A DNA stretch of 5,894 nucleotides from contig NZNR01000085.1 in assembly GCA_002694955.1 (NCBI GenBank), positions 3,433-9,326 of the forward strand, given 5' to 3'. This stretch comes from Planctomycetaceae bacterium. Its GTDB lineage: Bacteria; Planctomycetota; Planctomycetia; Pirellulales; UBA1268. Within the stretch, counting starts at the first letter, position 1. The number at the start of each line of letters is the position of its first letter. The notes beneath the pieces were generated by a model. It saw nothing but the letters and a program-made list of their open reading frames with translations, searched no databases and was not told where the DNA came from. Both the position numbers and the translations under genes were made by a program. Below are positions 1 to 5,523 of this stretch, piece after piece.

Positions 1-1184
1 AATGCATCAATAGTATCTTCAGAATGTTTGAAGGACAGACTTACTCGGAGGAGACTCGATCCTCTTGGAACACTCGGAGGGCGTATTGCGGGTACAAAAA
101 AGCCATCCTTAACGAGGGAAGCAGCTATTTGAACCGCTTGCTGTGGTGTTTTGACGTAGACGGGCACAATATGTGCTTCAGCGTTACCGATGTTGACTCC
201 GTGCGATAAGAGCTTGTGCCGAAACATATCTGCATTTTCTGTAAGTGTTTTTCGACGAAAAGGTTCCTCAGATAATAGCTGAATTGCACGTATTCCAACT
301 GCGGCAGATGCTGGTGAATGAGCAGTGGAAAACATCCAACCGCGGGCCCGATGTCTGAGATATTCGATAAGAGTGTGGTGACCAGAGACAAAACCACCTG
401 AACCTCCAAGAGCCTTGGAGAGAGTTCCAATTCGCACAGCAACCGAGGAGGCAACGTCAGCTTCTTCAACAAGTCCACTGCCACGAGTTCCAAAAATTCC
501 AGTAGCGTGTGCTTCATCAACGAGAAGCATACTTTTGGTGTCGTGAGCAAGTTGAGCCATATCCGCCAGGGGCGCGATCGTACCATCCATGGAAAAGAGG
601 CTATCAGTCACTATGAGTCGTCGCTTTGCGGGAATATTTTTAAGAAGGCTGGCAGCTACTGTAAGATCGCGGTGTGGATAGATCTGAATATTCGCCCCAG
701 AAAGCCGACAACCGTCGATTATGCTCGCGTGGTTCTTTACATCGCTCACGATAAGATCATGAGGACCAGTAAGACACGCAATTGTGGACATATTTGCAGC
801 ATAACCACTTGGAAAGATGAGAGACTCTTCGGTGTTCAAGAGTGACGAAAGATTTGTTCCAAGAGACTCGTGAAGGGCTGAATGACCGCTTACCAGTGGA
901 CTCGCTCCTGCACCAGCACCCTCGGAGCAAGCTCCTTTTGCAGAAGCTTTAATCAGACGAGAGTCTCCAGCATAGCCAAGATAGTCATTGGACCCAAAAT
1001 TAATAAGTTCACGATCGTTCAGTATGACGGTTCCATCTTGTCGCCCTAAACGTGTTCGGACCGGTCTGAAGAGATCATTGGATTTGATGGTACCCAAATC
1101 GTCTTCAAGCCACTGGAGGCTTTCTGGAAGAGGCTTGCTTGTTGGTGCTACTGGTCGTTGATGTGATTCATGCTGGCATGACAT
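1..1184 (-). CDS. bioF: 8-amino-7-oxononanoate synthase (3' end outside window)
   Basis: A PLP-dependent alpha-oxoamine synthase that condenses pimeloyl-thioester with L-alanine to 8-amino-7-oxononanoate, the first step of the biotin ring pathway in the cytosol. Reading leftward from ATG at 1184, the frame stays open for 394 codons to the window edge. Landmarks: FGSNDYLGY near residues 60-70, the glycine-rich GAGAGASPLVSGH, NHASIIDG with the PLP-stacking His at 152, VDEAHATG with Asp223 and His226, and TLSKALGGSGG with the PLP-lysine at 257. Close to the edge lies AIRPPSVPRG followed by LLRVSL. The GAGAS...SGH motif favours BioF over glycine C-acetyltransferase (KBL). About 20 extra residues precede the usual N-terminus, and only the last few C-terminal residues are missing. 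The start lies 9 bases after the EVE-protein stop, suggesting co-transcription; no clear Shine-Dalgarno is visible and an in-frame TTG at 1190 is possible. One oddity: the first Arg of the usual RLR near the C-terminus is Leu here, while the Arg matching E. coli Arg361 is kept. Confidence 0.93.
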   Translation of the reverse strand, partial: MSCQHESHQRPVAPTSKPLPESLQWLEDDLGTIKSNDLFRPVRTRLGRQDGTVILNDRELINFGSNDYLGYAGDSRLIKASAKGACSEGAGAGASPLVSGHSALHESLGTNLSSLLNTEESLIFPSGYAANMSTIACLTGPHDLIVSDVKNHASIIDGCRLSGANIQIYPHRDLTVAASLLKNIPAKRRLIVTDSLFSMDGTIAPLADMAQLAHDTKSMLLVDEAHATGIFGTRGSGLVEEADVASSVAVRIGTLSKALGGSGGFVSGHHTLIEYLRHRARGWMFSTAHSPASAAVGIRAIQLLSEEPFRRKTLTENADMFRHKLLSHGVNIGNAEAHIVPVYVKTPQQAVQIAASLVKDGFFVPAIRPPSVPRGSSLLRVSLSFKHSEDTIDA

Positions 1185-1193
1185 AGACAAGTT

Positions 1194-1658
1194 TTACTTT
1201 TGTTTTGCAAGTCGTTCAAATACCTTGAAGTGTGCTGCTGAAACAGGATGGACTGAAAGCCTACTGCCACGACGCAACAATTCGAGGCCCTCGAGTGCCT
1301 TTACACCACGTAATTGTTCGAGCGAAATCTCTTTAGGAAAGATCTGAACGAGTTTTACATCGACCATGGCCCAAATGGGCTTTTCAGGAGAAGCTTTTAT
1401 ATCTTGATATTTGTGCCCTTCTTTCCAAGCAAAATGATCTGGATACGACTCTTTCACAACTTCAACAATGCCAACAGCTGCTGGGGGTTTCGCATTTGAG
1501 TGATAGAAAATGGCACGATCACCCTTTTTCATTGCTTGCAGAAAGTTTCGGGCTTGGTAGTTGCGGACACCTTCCCAGCATGTTGTCTTGTTTTTTGAAT
1601 GAGCAAGATCATGAATTGAGAAAGTTGTTGGTTCACTTTTTATCAGCCAATAATGCAT
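1194..1658 (-). CDS. EVE-domain protein (THYN1-like)
   Basis: A 154-residue protein that is a single EVE domain end to end, the normal bacterial length. EVE domains are PUA/YTH-like folds that bind modified bases (5-methylcytosine derivatives in DNA, or modified RNA); the bacterial role is unsettled. Family signatures are all present: YWLIKSEP at residues 3-10, WEGVRNYQARN at 28-38, FYHSN at 51-55, VGIVEVV at 62-68, YPD at 72-74, and RRGSRLSVHPVS at 129-140. There is no signal peptide, so it is cytosolic. The ATG at 1658 is supported by GGAG six bases upstream. It precedes bioF by 9 bases and is probably transcribed with it, though no functional link with biotin is known to me. No DNA or RNA modification gene is visible in the window. 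Assignment to the domain is firm; the biological role is not. Confidence 0.93.
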   Translation of the reverse strand: MHYWLIKSEPTTFSIHDLAHSKNKTTCWEGVRNYQARNFLQAMKKGDRAIFYHSNAKPPAAVGIVEVVKESYPDHFAWKEGHKYQDIKASPEKPIWAMVDVKLVQIFPKEISLEQLRGVKALEGLELLRRGSRLSVHPVSAAHFKVFERLAKQK

Positions 1659-1779
1659 TGATCACTCCACTACAGGTTTGAGAAAGAACACCTGATTTCT
1701 TGTAGCGAAGAATACACTAGGCAGTTCTCTAAGGCATCACGGCGGTTTCTACACAACGCAATTGAGGCATTCTAGACCA
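1659..1779. other. Intergenic space between YTV gene and EVE gene
   Basis: 121 bases separating two leftward genes. A promoter for the EVE-bioF pair would be expected here, but no convincing -35/-10 pair was found by eye. No hairpin with a T-tract follows the YTV stop. A 10-base direct repeat (CACTAGGCAG) sits at 1715-1724 and again at 1778-1787, the second copy overlapping the stop codon of the YTV gene; its meaning is unknown. Confidence 0.5.
1665..1668 (-). promoter_or_regulatory. Shine-Dalgarno of the EVE-domain gene
   Basis: GGAG on the minus strand, six bases before the ATG at 1658. It fixes that start. It is the clearest ribosome site of the EVE-bioF pair, since bioF itself has none that can be recognised. 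Confidence 0.7.
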
Positions 1780-3174
1780 CTAGGCAGATTTCTTAGTGTT
1801 TTCTGAGTCGCTTGAATGAACCTTGCCAGATTGACTTGTCACGTCGTCTTGCGCTTGCTTTACAAAACAACGGCGAACAGTGAGCGGTACTTTTTTTGAC
1901 ACACTGTAAGGAACACGAACGTAATATCTCAAGGTTTTTTTCTCTGTCACGGTGTCGTGGCCGAGAACACGATACGTACATATTTTTTCTTTCGGTACCA
2001 TAACGGTATATCGCACTGTTTTTGTCTGTATTTGAGGAACATTTTTTTGAAGAGTTTGCTCAGGAGTTCGGGTTTCCCAACGGTATTGTGTGAAGTGGGC
2101 AGGTTTAGTTCTTTTTTCAGGAACCATTTTTGTTACACAATATGTGCCCGTTCGTTTTTCTTCACGAAAAGTTTCTATGGAGACAATCCTCGTTCTTTTT
2201 TCAGGAACCATTTTTGTGATAAAGGACTCACGGATTTTTGTTTCTTTACGGTAACGTTGAACATATTGTGTGCGAGTTCGTTCTTCAGACCGATACTTCT
2301 GCACATACGAGATGTGGGGAACTTCTTCGATAATGCATTTCCAGATTGTGGCAGGAACTTCCCGAGTGACCGAAGTTGGCACCCACTTCCGACGGTAAAT
2401 AGTTTCCGGAACACCTGGATCTCCTGCAGGATCACAGCGGCTGTTCTCTGATACTTTCTGTGCTTCCATCCCCCAGTGTCCACCATGACAGACGACTGTT
2501 TTTGTTGTTTTGACTGGCACCCGTTTGGTTACCTTCCGATAAGTAATTATTTTTTCTTGATACGGTACCTTAACGGTGTATGTTTCATGGACTTTCTCAA
2601 GAAAGGGAATTCTGACGGTATATTCTTCTGTTTTCTTCTCCTCAACAGGTACCATCACGACGAACATTTTCTCGAATGTTTTTTTGGATGGAACCTTCAC
2701 AGTCCAACTGGTTGTTCGCTCCTGCTGCACTGGAATCATCACTGTGTATTGCTTATCAAATTGTTCCTGATTGGGAATCCTGACTGGGTTTACGTGTCGC
2801 TGATTGCTGGGAAAATGTTCTGTTGTGCACTGAACAGTTTTCGTTCTATTTTCAGGAATCATAACGGTGTACTTTTTTGATCGATATTCTGTGTGAGGCA
2901 CGCGTTTCTTTATTGTGTATGCGAGCGTGCGCTCCTCCATTCGCCATTTCGTATAGCAAATATCTCTCATCTCTGTTCCGTCGTGCGACCGCATGAGAGA
3001 TTGTTTAGGACTACTGTGTGAACTGTTTTGAAAAAGACGCGAGCTTCCTTGCTGAGCTTCGACCAGAAATTGTGTCTGTGTCGCTTCATCGTGCGCGAGG
3101 CCCAGACTACTACTGGTAAAAAGATATGCTCCTGTTATCCATAGCAACACATGAAAGTTTTTCGTACCTGTCAC
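1780..3174 (-). CDS. YTV-repeat secreted envelope protein
   Basis: A 464-residue exported protein of the planctomycete YTV-repeat family (Pfam YTV), whose members are thought to belong to the proteinaceous cell wall. Residues 1-27 form a signal peptide with a hydrophobic core and probable cleavage after LGLA. The mature chain is rich in Lys, Arg, Thr and Val. Cores of the type YTVxIP or YTVxVP occur at 102-107, 143-148, 157-162 (WTVKVP), 171-176 (FVVMVP), 185-190, 199-204, 389-394 and 417-422 (YYVRVP). Five successive cores from 143 are exactly 14 residues apart, and a second block at 290-401 has the same period with alternating MVP and YRxE modules. Between them lies a Cys/His/Gly segment (227-265). 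Eight cysteines are spread along the chain (73, 116, 229, 247, 280, 346, 399, 436), allowing disulfide cross-links. The start is GTG, chosen because AAGGA lies eight bases upstream and the signal peptide follows. The C-terminus is polar. The structural role is inferred from the family. Confidence 0.92.
   Translation of the reverse strand: MTGTKNFHVLLWITGAYLFTSSSLGLAHDEATQTQFLVEAQQGSSRLFQNSSHSSPKQSLMRSHDGTEMRDICYTKWRMEERTLAYTIKKRVPHTEYRSKKYTVMIPENRTKTVQCTTEHFPSNQRHVNPVRIPNQEQFDKQYTVMIPVQQERTTSWTVKVPSKKTFEKMFVVMVPVEEKKTEEYTVRIPFLEKVHETYTVKVPYQEKIITYRKVTKRVPVKTTKTVVCHGGHWGMEAQKVSENSRCDPAGDPGVPETIYRRKWVPTSVTREVPATIWKCIIEEVPHISYVQKYRSEERTRTQYVQRYRKETKIRESFITKMVPEKRTRIVSIETFREEKRTGTYCVTKMVPEKRTKPAHFTQYRWETRTPEQTLQKNVPQIQTKTVRYTVMVPKEKICTYRVLGHDTVTEKKTLRYYVRVPYSVSKKVPLTVRRCFVKQAQDDVTSQSGKVHSSDSENTKKSA
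1972..2307 (-). repeat. Eight 14-residue modules (block B)
   Basis: Residues 290-401 of the YTV protein divide without gaps into eight 14-residue modules. They begin YVQKYR, YVQRYR, FITKMVP, SIETFR, CVTKMVP, HFTQYR, TLQKNVP and RYTVMVP. After the first two YR modules, MVP-type and FR/YR-type modules alternate, giving a 28-residue super-repeat. The register matches block A, so both blocks probably share one fold. Confidence 0.85.
2108..2217 (-). repeat. Identical 26-bp direct repeat inside block B
   Basis: Positions 2108-2133 and 2192-2217 are identical over 26 bases, offset by 84 bases (28 codons). Both encode TKMVPEKR plus the start of the next codon. Identity at the third codon positions marks a recent internal duplication or gene conversion, while the other modules have diverged. 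Confidence 0.85.
2539..2748 (-). repeat. Five 14-residue YTV modules (block A)
   Basis: Residues 143-212 of the YTV protein. Modules start at 143, 157, 171, 185 and 199, each opening with an aromatic residue, then T/V-V-x-[IV]-P, then about eight charged residues. The prolines fall at 148, 162, 176, 190 and 204. The DNA period is 42 bases, but the copies have diverged, so this is mainly a protein-level repeat. Confidence 0.85.
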
Positions 3175-3373
3175 TACAGAATTCCTTCTCTTCTAGTCGT
3201 AACGGTTATCAGTCTGCTCGAATACAGATCATGACAAGGCACCATCTGTTATTTACCGAACCGGAATGCAACTCGAAACAAAGTGTGGCCTCGTAGCGGC
3301 ACATTTGGACACGAATAGAATCACATTGTTCTAACCGAACAAAAGAAAGATCGAGTTTTCCTAATCAAAAAAC
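3175..3373. other. Intergenic region upstream of the YTV gene
   Basis: About 200 bases without a gene. It should carry the promoter of the YTV gene, but no -35/-10 pair convinced me. Two short inverted repeats are present: GAGTTTT/AAAACTC at 3353-3359 and 3369-3375, which overlaps the stop of the zinc-ribbon gene and is followed on the minus strand by a T-rich stretch, and TTGTTC/GAACAA at 3326-3331 and 3337-3342. The first could be a weak terminator of the leftward gene pair; both stems are A+T-rich and uncertain. Confidence 0.35.
3183..3187 (-). promoter_or_regulatory. Shine-Dalgarno of the YTV gene (supports GTG start)
   Basis: AAGGA on the minus strand, eight bases before the GTG at 3174. 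Together with the signal peptide immediately downstream it decides a non-ATG start. Confidence 0.7.
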
Positions 3374-3571
3374 TCAGCCTGTTTTGAAATCTTCAGATTG
3401 TTTGGAATCTACCGGGAATGGCGGTTGTTGGTCACAGGGACGAGCACCCATGGGACCACCCTCACAGCATGTTTCCAAAATCATTCCACATTGTCGGCAA
3501 TGAAGTTTGGCACGAATTTCATGCGTGTCACCGCCACACACCGGACAAATAGATTTTGGAGATTCTGACAT
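3374..3571 (-). CDS. Small cysteine-rich zinc-ribbon-like protein
   Basis: A 65-residue protein, not assigned to a named family. It has two CxxC knuckles, CPVC at residues 9-12 and CRQC at 25-28, in the spacing C-x2-C-x12-C-x2-C typical of a one-zinc ribbon. CCEGG follows at 35-39 and a single Cys46 further on, giving seven cysteines in all plus His17 and His24. The C-terminal 20 residues are polar and probably disordered. There is no signal peptide or membrane segment, so it is cytosolic, where such cysteines normally bind metal. It lies 41 bases after the uncharacterised gene at 3613-4089 on the same strand and is probably co-transcribed with it. The ATG at 3571 is the only ATG near the N-terminus, though no Shine-Dalgarno is clear. 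Similar ribbons serve as nucleic-acid or protein-binding modules; which applies here cannot be told. Confidence 0.75.
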   Translation of the reverse strand: MSESPKSICPVCGGDTHEIRAKLHCRQCGMILETCCEGGPMGARPCDQQPPFPVDSKQSEDFKTG

Positions 3572-3612
3572 AAAAATTCGGATGCAACAGGGTACGTGAA
3601 AACGATAAATGC

Positions 3613-4089
3613 CTAGAGATTCATTCCGAGAAAGCCACCAGCAGCGTCACTCGCAGCCTGTTCGCGTTCAATTCGATTTATTGCCTCAGACAGATCACCT
3701 GCTGCAATATACCGATCAAATTCGATTTCGACTGCATGGCTTACACTGTTTTTGAGCCATTCAACAGCTGGTTGTGTGAGCCAATCACATGTTTCTGTAT
3801 CAAGACAAATAATGAGATCACTGCCAATGGTCTGACTGTCATTGTCATTTGTTATGACGGTACCCTCGAATGCAAACTTTACCCAGCCAATTTCTGGGTT
3901 ATTTGTAAATCGAAACTGACACTTGGCGTCGGTAAGATAATATGTGTTGCGAGTACCATGTTTTGTGACGGCTGCCTGTAACAATTCAAGACGTCTTCGA
4001 AAAGTAGGTGATGCATCTAGGGGTATGTCGAAGCGAGAAATGCTTCGTAATGGCGTACAGTCAAATGTAATCGTGACCGGTAAATCCAT
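3613..4089 (-). CDS. Uncharacterised cytosolic protein (planctomycete-like)
   Basis: A 158-residue protein with no named family that I can recognise. It begins with a beta-rich stretch (VTITFDC at 5-11), then a helix-like RRRLELLQAAVTKHG segment (30-44), TYYLTDAKCQFRF (49-61), FAFEGTV (72-78), and a C-terminal part with VEIEFDRYIAAGDL (119-132) and a helix ending in GGFLGMNL. It has no signal peptide or transmembrane segment. The ATG at 4089 was chosen because AAGGA stands seven bases upstream. The open frame extends to an ATG at 4161, but that would add 24 residues, lack a ribosome site and overlap the divergent apbE. Its closest partner is the zinc-ribbon gene 41 bases downstream. It resembles uncharacterised proteins I associate with planctomycetes, but I cannot name the family; no function is proposed. 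Confidence 0.8.
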   Translation of the reverse strand: MDLPVTITFDCTPLRSISRFDIPLDASPTFRRRLELLQAAVTKHGTRNTYYLTDAKCQFRFTNNPEIGWVKFAFEGTVITNDNDSQTIGSDLIICLDTETCDWLTQPAVEWLKNSVSHAVEIEFDRYIAAGDLSEAINRIEREQAASDAAGGFLGMNL

Positions 4090-4194
4090 CGAATGTTCCT
4101 TTATTAAATCAAAAGCTTGGACATACACGTGATCTTTTCTGCAAGCCGAAGACAAACTCAATTCTACCTCAATGGAGTGAGTTATTCATCCCAA
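4090..4194. promoter_or_regulatory. Divergent start region (probable promoters)
   Basis: The leftward gene starts at 4089 and apbE somewhere between 4117 and 4195, so promoters for both must lie in or around this stretch. No specific -10 or -35 element was convincing by eye. The tight spacing is the main reason to suspect that the true apbE start is the downstream one. Confidence 0.4.
4097..4101 (-). promoter_or_regulatory. Shine-Dalgarno deciding the 4089 start
   Basis: AAGGA on the minus strand, seven bases before the ATG at 4089. It selects this start over the upstream in-frame ATG at 4161, which would intrude into apbE. Confidence 0.7.
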
Positions 4195-5250
4195 ATGGTG
4201 TTATGGGTACTAATTTCCTTTATTCTTCTTTCGCAAATACCAGCAAATGCAGCGTCACTCAGTCGTTATCAAGGTACCAGGAGGTGTATGGGAGTGACCT
4301 GGACTGTAACAGCGTTTGCAGAGTCAATTTCCAAAGCCGAAAAAGCAATTACAGCAGCACTCGATGAGGTCAGTCGACTTGAACAAGTCCTGTCTGATTA
4401 CAAACCAACGAGTGAACTATGCCAACTCTCGGCTTTGGCACCGACACTTTCGCCGACACCAGTCAGTCCAGAACTCTGGGAAGTTCTTGTTCAAGCTACC
4501 GCTTGGCGCGATCGGAGTCATGGGGCTTTTGATCCAACGGTTGGAGTTTTTACAGACTTATGGAGGAAATCACGACAGACAAAGCGCATGCCTCTTGCAA
4601 GAGAGCTTGTAGCTGCCCGTAATGCATCAGGCCCGGACACGTTGAGGCTAGAAGACGGCCACAAGGTTAGCCTTCTGAAACCTGATATGAGGCTTGACCT
4701 CGGTGGTATCGGTATGGGTTTTGCGATCGATCAGGGATTAAATATTCTAAAGGACAACGATATTGTTGCTGGAATGATTGATGCATCGGGTGATATAGGT
4801 GTCATTGGGAGACCACCAAATTCAGCTGGTTGGCGGGTAGAAGTAGATGCACTTGGCAGGCAGCCAGAAAAAAATAGATGTGAAGATCTGCCACCATTTT
4901 TCATAACACTTGAAGATGCATCTGTGACGACTTCTGGAGATGCGTTTCAAGCCGTTGAAATAGAAGGAATACGATATAGTCATATCGTCGATCCAAGGAC
5001 AGGTATTGGTGTAGTTGGTTCAACAGGTGTGACTGTTATTGCACCTGATGCAACGACTGCAGATGCCTTGGCAACAACCCTGAGCGTACTTGGTCCAGAG
5101 GCTGGCTGCGAATTTGTAGAACAGACCAAAGACTGTTTGGCACGCTTTGTCTGGTATGAAGCTGGACAGATTAGGGTGCAGACGTCTTCTCGATGGTCTA
5201 CCCAAACCTCCTATTCTTCGCAGAAAAAAATAAAAACAGGTCATAAATAA
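4117..5250 (+). CDS. apbE: FAD:protein FMN transferase (ApbE), exported
   Basis: ApbE enzymes move FMN from FAD to a Thr/Ser of target proteins (for example Rnf/Nqr subunits and FMN-bind proteins) outside the cytoplasmic membrane, using Mg2+. Family motifs in order: MGVTW at 58-62, LSDYKPTSEL at 92-101, HGAFDPTVG at 135-143, RLDLGGIGMGFAID at 192-205, IDASGDI at 221-227, TTSGD at 271-275, YSHIVDPRTG at 287-296, and TADALAT at 314-320, whose Asp316 and Thr320 match the metal-binding D-x3-T. A hydrophobic segment at 28-40 followed by ANA gives a signal peptide or anchor; there is no lipobox. The start is uncertain: ATG 4117 keeps the only positive charges (Arg11, Arg12) ahead of the hydrophobic core, but lies 27 bases from the divergent gene; GTG 4177 or ATG 4195 would leave room for promoters. 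None has a good Shine-Dalgarno. Residue 200 is Met where Lys or Glu is usual. No flavinylation target is visible in the window. Confidence 0.93.
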   Translation: MDIHVIFSASRRQTQFYLNGVSYSSQMVLWVLISFILLSQIPANAASLSRYQGTRRCMGVTWTVTAFAESISKAEKAITAALDEVSRLEQVLSDYKPTSELCQLSALAPTLSPTPVSPELWEVLVQATAWRDRSHGAFDPTVGVFTDLWRKSRQTKRMPLARELVAARNASGPDTLRLEDGHKVSLLKPDMRLDLGGIGMGFAIDQGLNILKDNDIVAGMIDASGDIGVIGRPPNSAGWRVEVDALGRQPEKNRCEDLPPFFITLEDASVTTSGDAFQAVEIEGIRYSHIVDPRTGIGVVGSTGVTVIAPDATTADALATTLSVLGPEAGCEFVEQTKDCLARFVWYEAGQIRVQTSSRWSTQTSYSSQKKIKTGHK

Positions 5251-5256
5251 CGGTTA

Positions 5257-5295
5257 GCACAAGTTTATCGATTCAGTCGTCGATATGAACTGTGC
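5257..5295 (+). other. Imperfect hairpin just after apbE
   Basis: GCACA 5257-5261 pairs with TGTGC 5291-5295, GTTT 5263-5266 with GAAC 5287-5290 (one G-U pair), and ATCGA 5267-5271 with TCGAT 5280-5284. This gives 14 pairs with a one-base and a two-base bulge and an eight-base loop. It lies six bases after the apbE stop and has no T-tract, so it may protect or end the apbE transcript without being a standard intrinsic terminator. Confidence 0.5.
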
Positions 5296-5325
5296 TGACG
5301 CTACGCCCTAGGGTGTGCGACGACG

Positions 5326-5355
5326 TGGGTACGATCCGGGGGGTTATCGTACTCA
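5326..5355 (+). other. Hairpin with G-rich loop
   Basis: GTACGAT 5329-5335 pairs perfectly with ATCGTAC 5346-5352, and TGG/TCA at the base adds three pairs, one of them G-U. The ten-base loop contains six consecutive G (5338-5343), which are free to make a long-range contact. Confidence 0.55.
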
Positions 5356-5371
5356 GAAGACTTTCTGTTGT

Positions 5372-5407
5372 GTATCAACGGCAAGGGAAACCTTGCTGTA
5401 TTGATAC
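5372..5407 (+). other. Hairpin capped by a GAAA tetraloop
   Basis: GTATCAA 5372-5378 pairs with TTGATAC 5401-5407, and CGGCAAGG 5379-5386 with CCTTGCTG 5391-5398 (one G-U pair). A two-base bulge (TA) lies between the two stems. The loop 5387-5390 is GAAA, a stable GNRA tetraloop found in functional RNAs. The G-U pair and tetraloop argue for function as RNA on the plus strand. Confidence 0.6.
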
Positions 5408-5454
5408 TCGTAAAGAATTCCCTCCAGGGCGGAGCGTCAGTTTGTTCAACGCAA

Positions 5455-5492
5455 CGTGGGAAGTCTTGTGGCGGTTAGCCACACTTCCCACG
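5455..5492 (+). other. Strong G+C-rich hairpin before the lipoprotein gene
   Basis: CGTGGGAAG 5455-5463 pairs perfectly with CTTCCCACG 5484-5492, and TGTGGC 5467-5472 with GCCACA 5478-5483. This is 15 pairs with a three-base bulge and a five-base loop (GGTTA), the most stable hairpin in the window. No T-tract follows on either strand, so it is not a textbook intrinsic terminator. It ends 31 bases before the GTG at 5524 and could affect translation or end transcription in a factor-dependent way. Confidence 0.6.
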
Positions 5493-5523
5493 CTGATCAA
5501 CGAACCTGATAAAGAAAACCTCC

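Larger units (their letters stand above)
5257..5492. ncRNA. Candidate structured RNA: five tandem hairpins
   Basis: The 270 bases between the apbE stop and the lipoprotein start contain five inverted repeats in a row: 5257-5295, 5299-5319, 5326-5355, 5372-5407 and 5455-5492. One has a GAAA tetraloop, and a G-run in the third loop (5338-5343) can pair with CCCTCC at 5420-5425. No good reading frame covers the region: the frame from 5292 to 5627 has no recognisable composition or motif and overlaps the lipoprotein start in another frame. I compared it by memory with tmRNA, RNase P RNA, 6S RNA, SRP RNA and the cobalamin, c-di-GMP and TPP riboswitches and found no signature. It could be an independent RNA, the leader of the gene at 5524, or a set of terminators. 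The orientation is most naturally rightward, but inverted repeats alone do not prove strand. Confidence 0.4.

Noticed and set aside
125..586. Minus-strand frame of 153 codons
   Set aside because: It overlaps bioF in another frame of the same strand; the bioF frame carries all the catalytic motifs.
507..845. Plus-strand frame of 112 codons
   Set aside because: It lies wholly inside bioF on the opposite strand, and its product has no recognisable motif.
1957..2451. Plus-strand frame of 164 codons rich in Phe and Ser
   Set aside because: It is the antisense of the YTV repeats; its periodicity only mirrors the real gene.
1972..2748. CRISPR-like or tandem DNA repeat array
   Set aside because: The 42-base period lies in frame within a coding gene and is conserved mainly at protein level; there are no unique spacers between identical repeats.
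3326..3342. TTGTTC/GAACAA inverted repeat as an operator or terminator
   Set aside because: Only six pairs, A+T-rich, no T-tract and no second copy, so it could easily be chance.
4090..4161. N-terminal extension of the uncharacterised protein to an ATG at 4161
   Set aside because: It lacks a ribosome site and overlaps apbE, while ATG 4089 has AAGGA at seven bases.
4141..4170. Twin-arginine signal (SRRQTQF) in the long form of ApbE
   Set aside because: The residues after RR do not fit the S/T-R-R-x-F-L-K pattern, and the hydrophobic core begins 15 residues later.
5455..5492. Classical intrinsic terminator
   Set aside because: The stem is strong, but neither strand has a T-run directly after it, so it is listed as a hairpin of unknown role.
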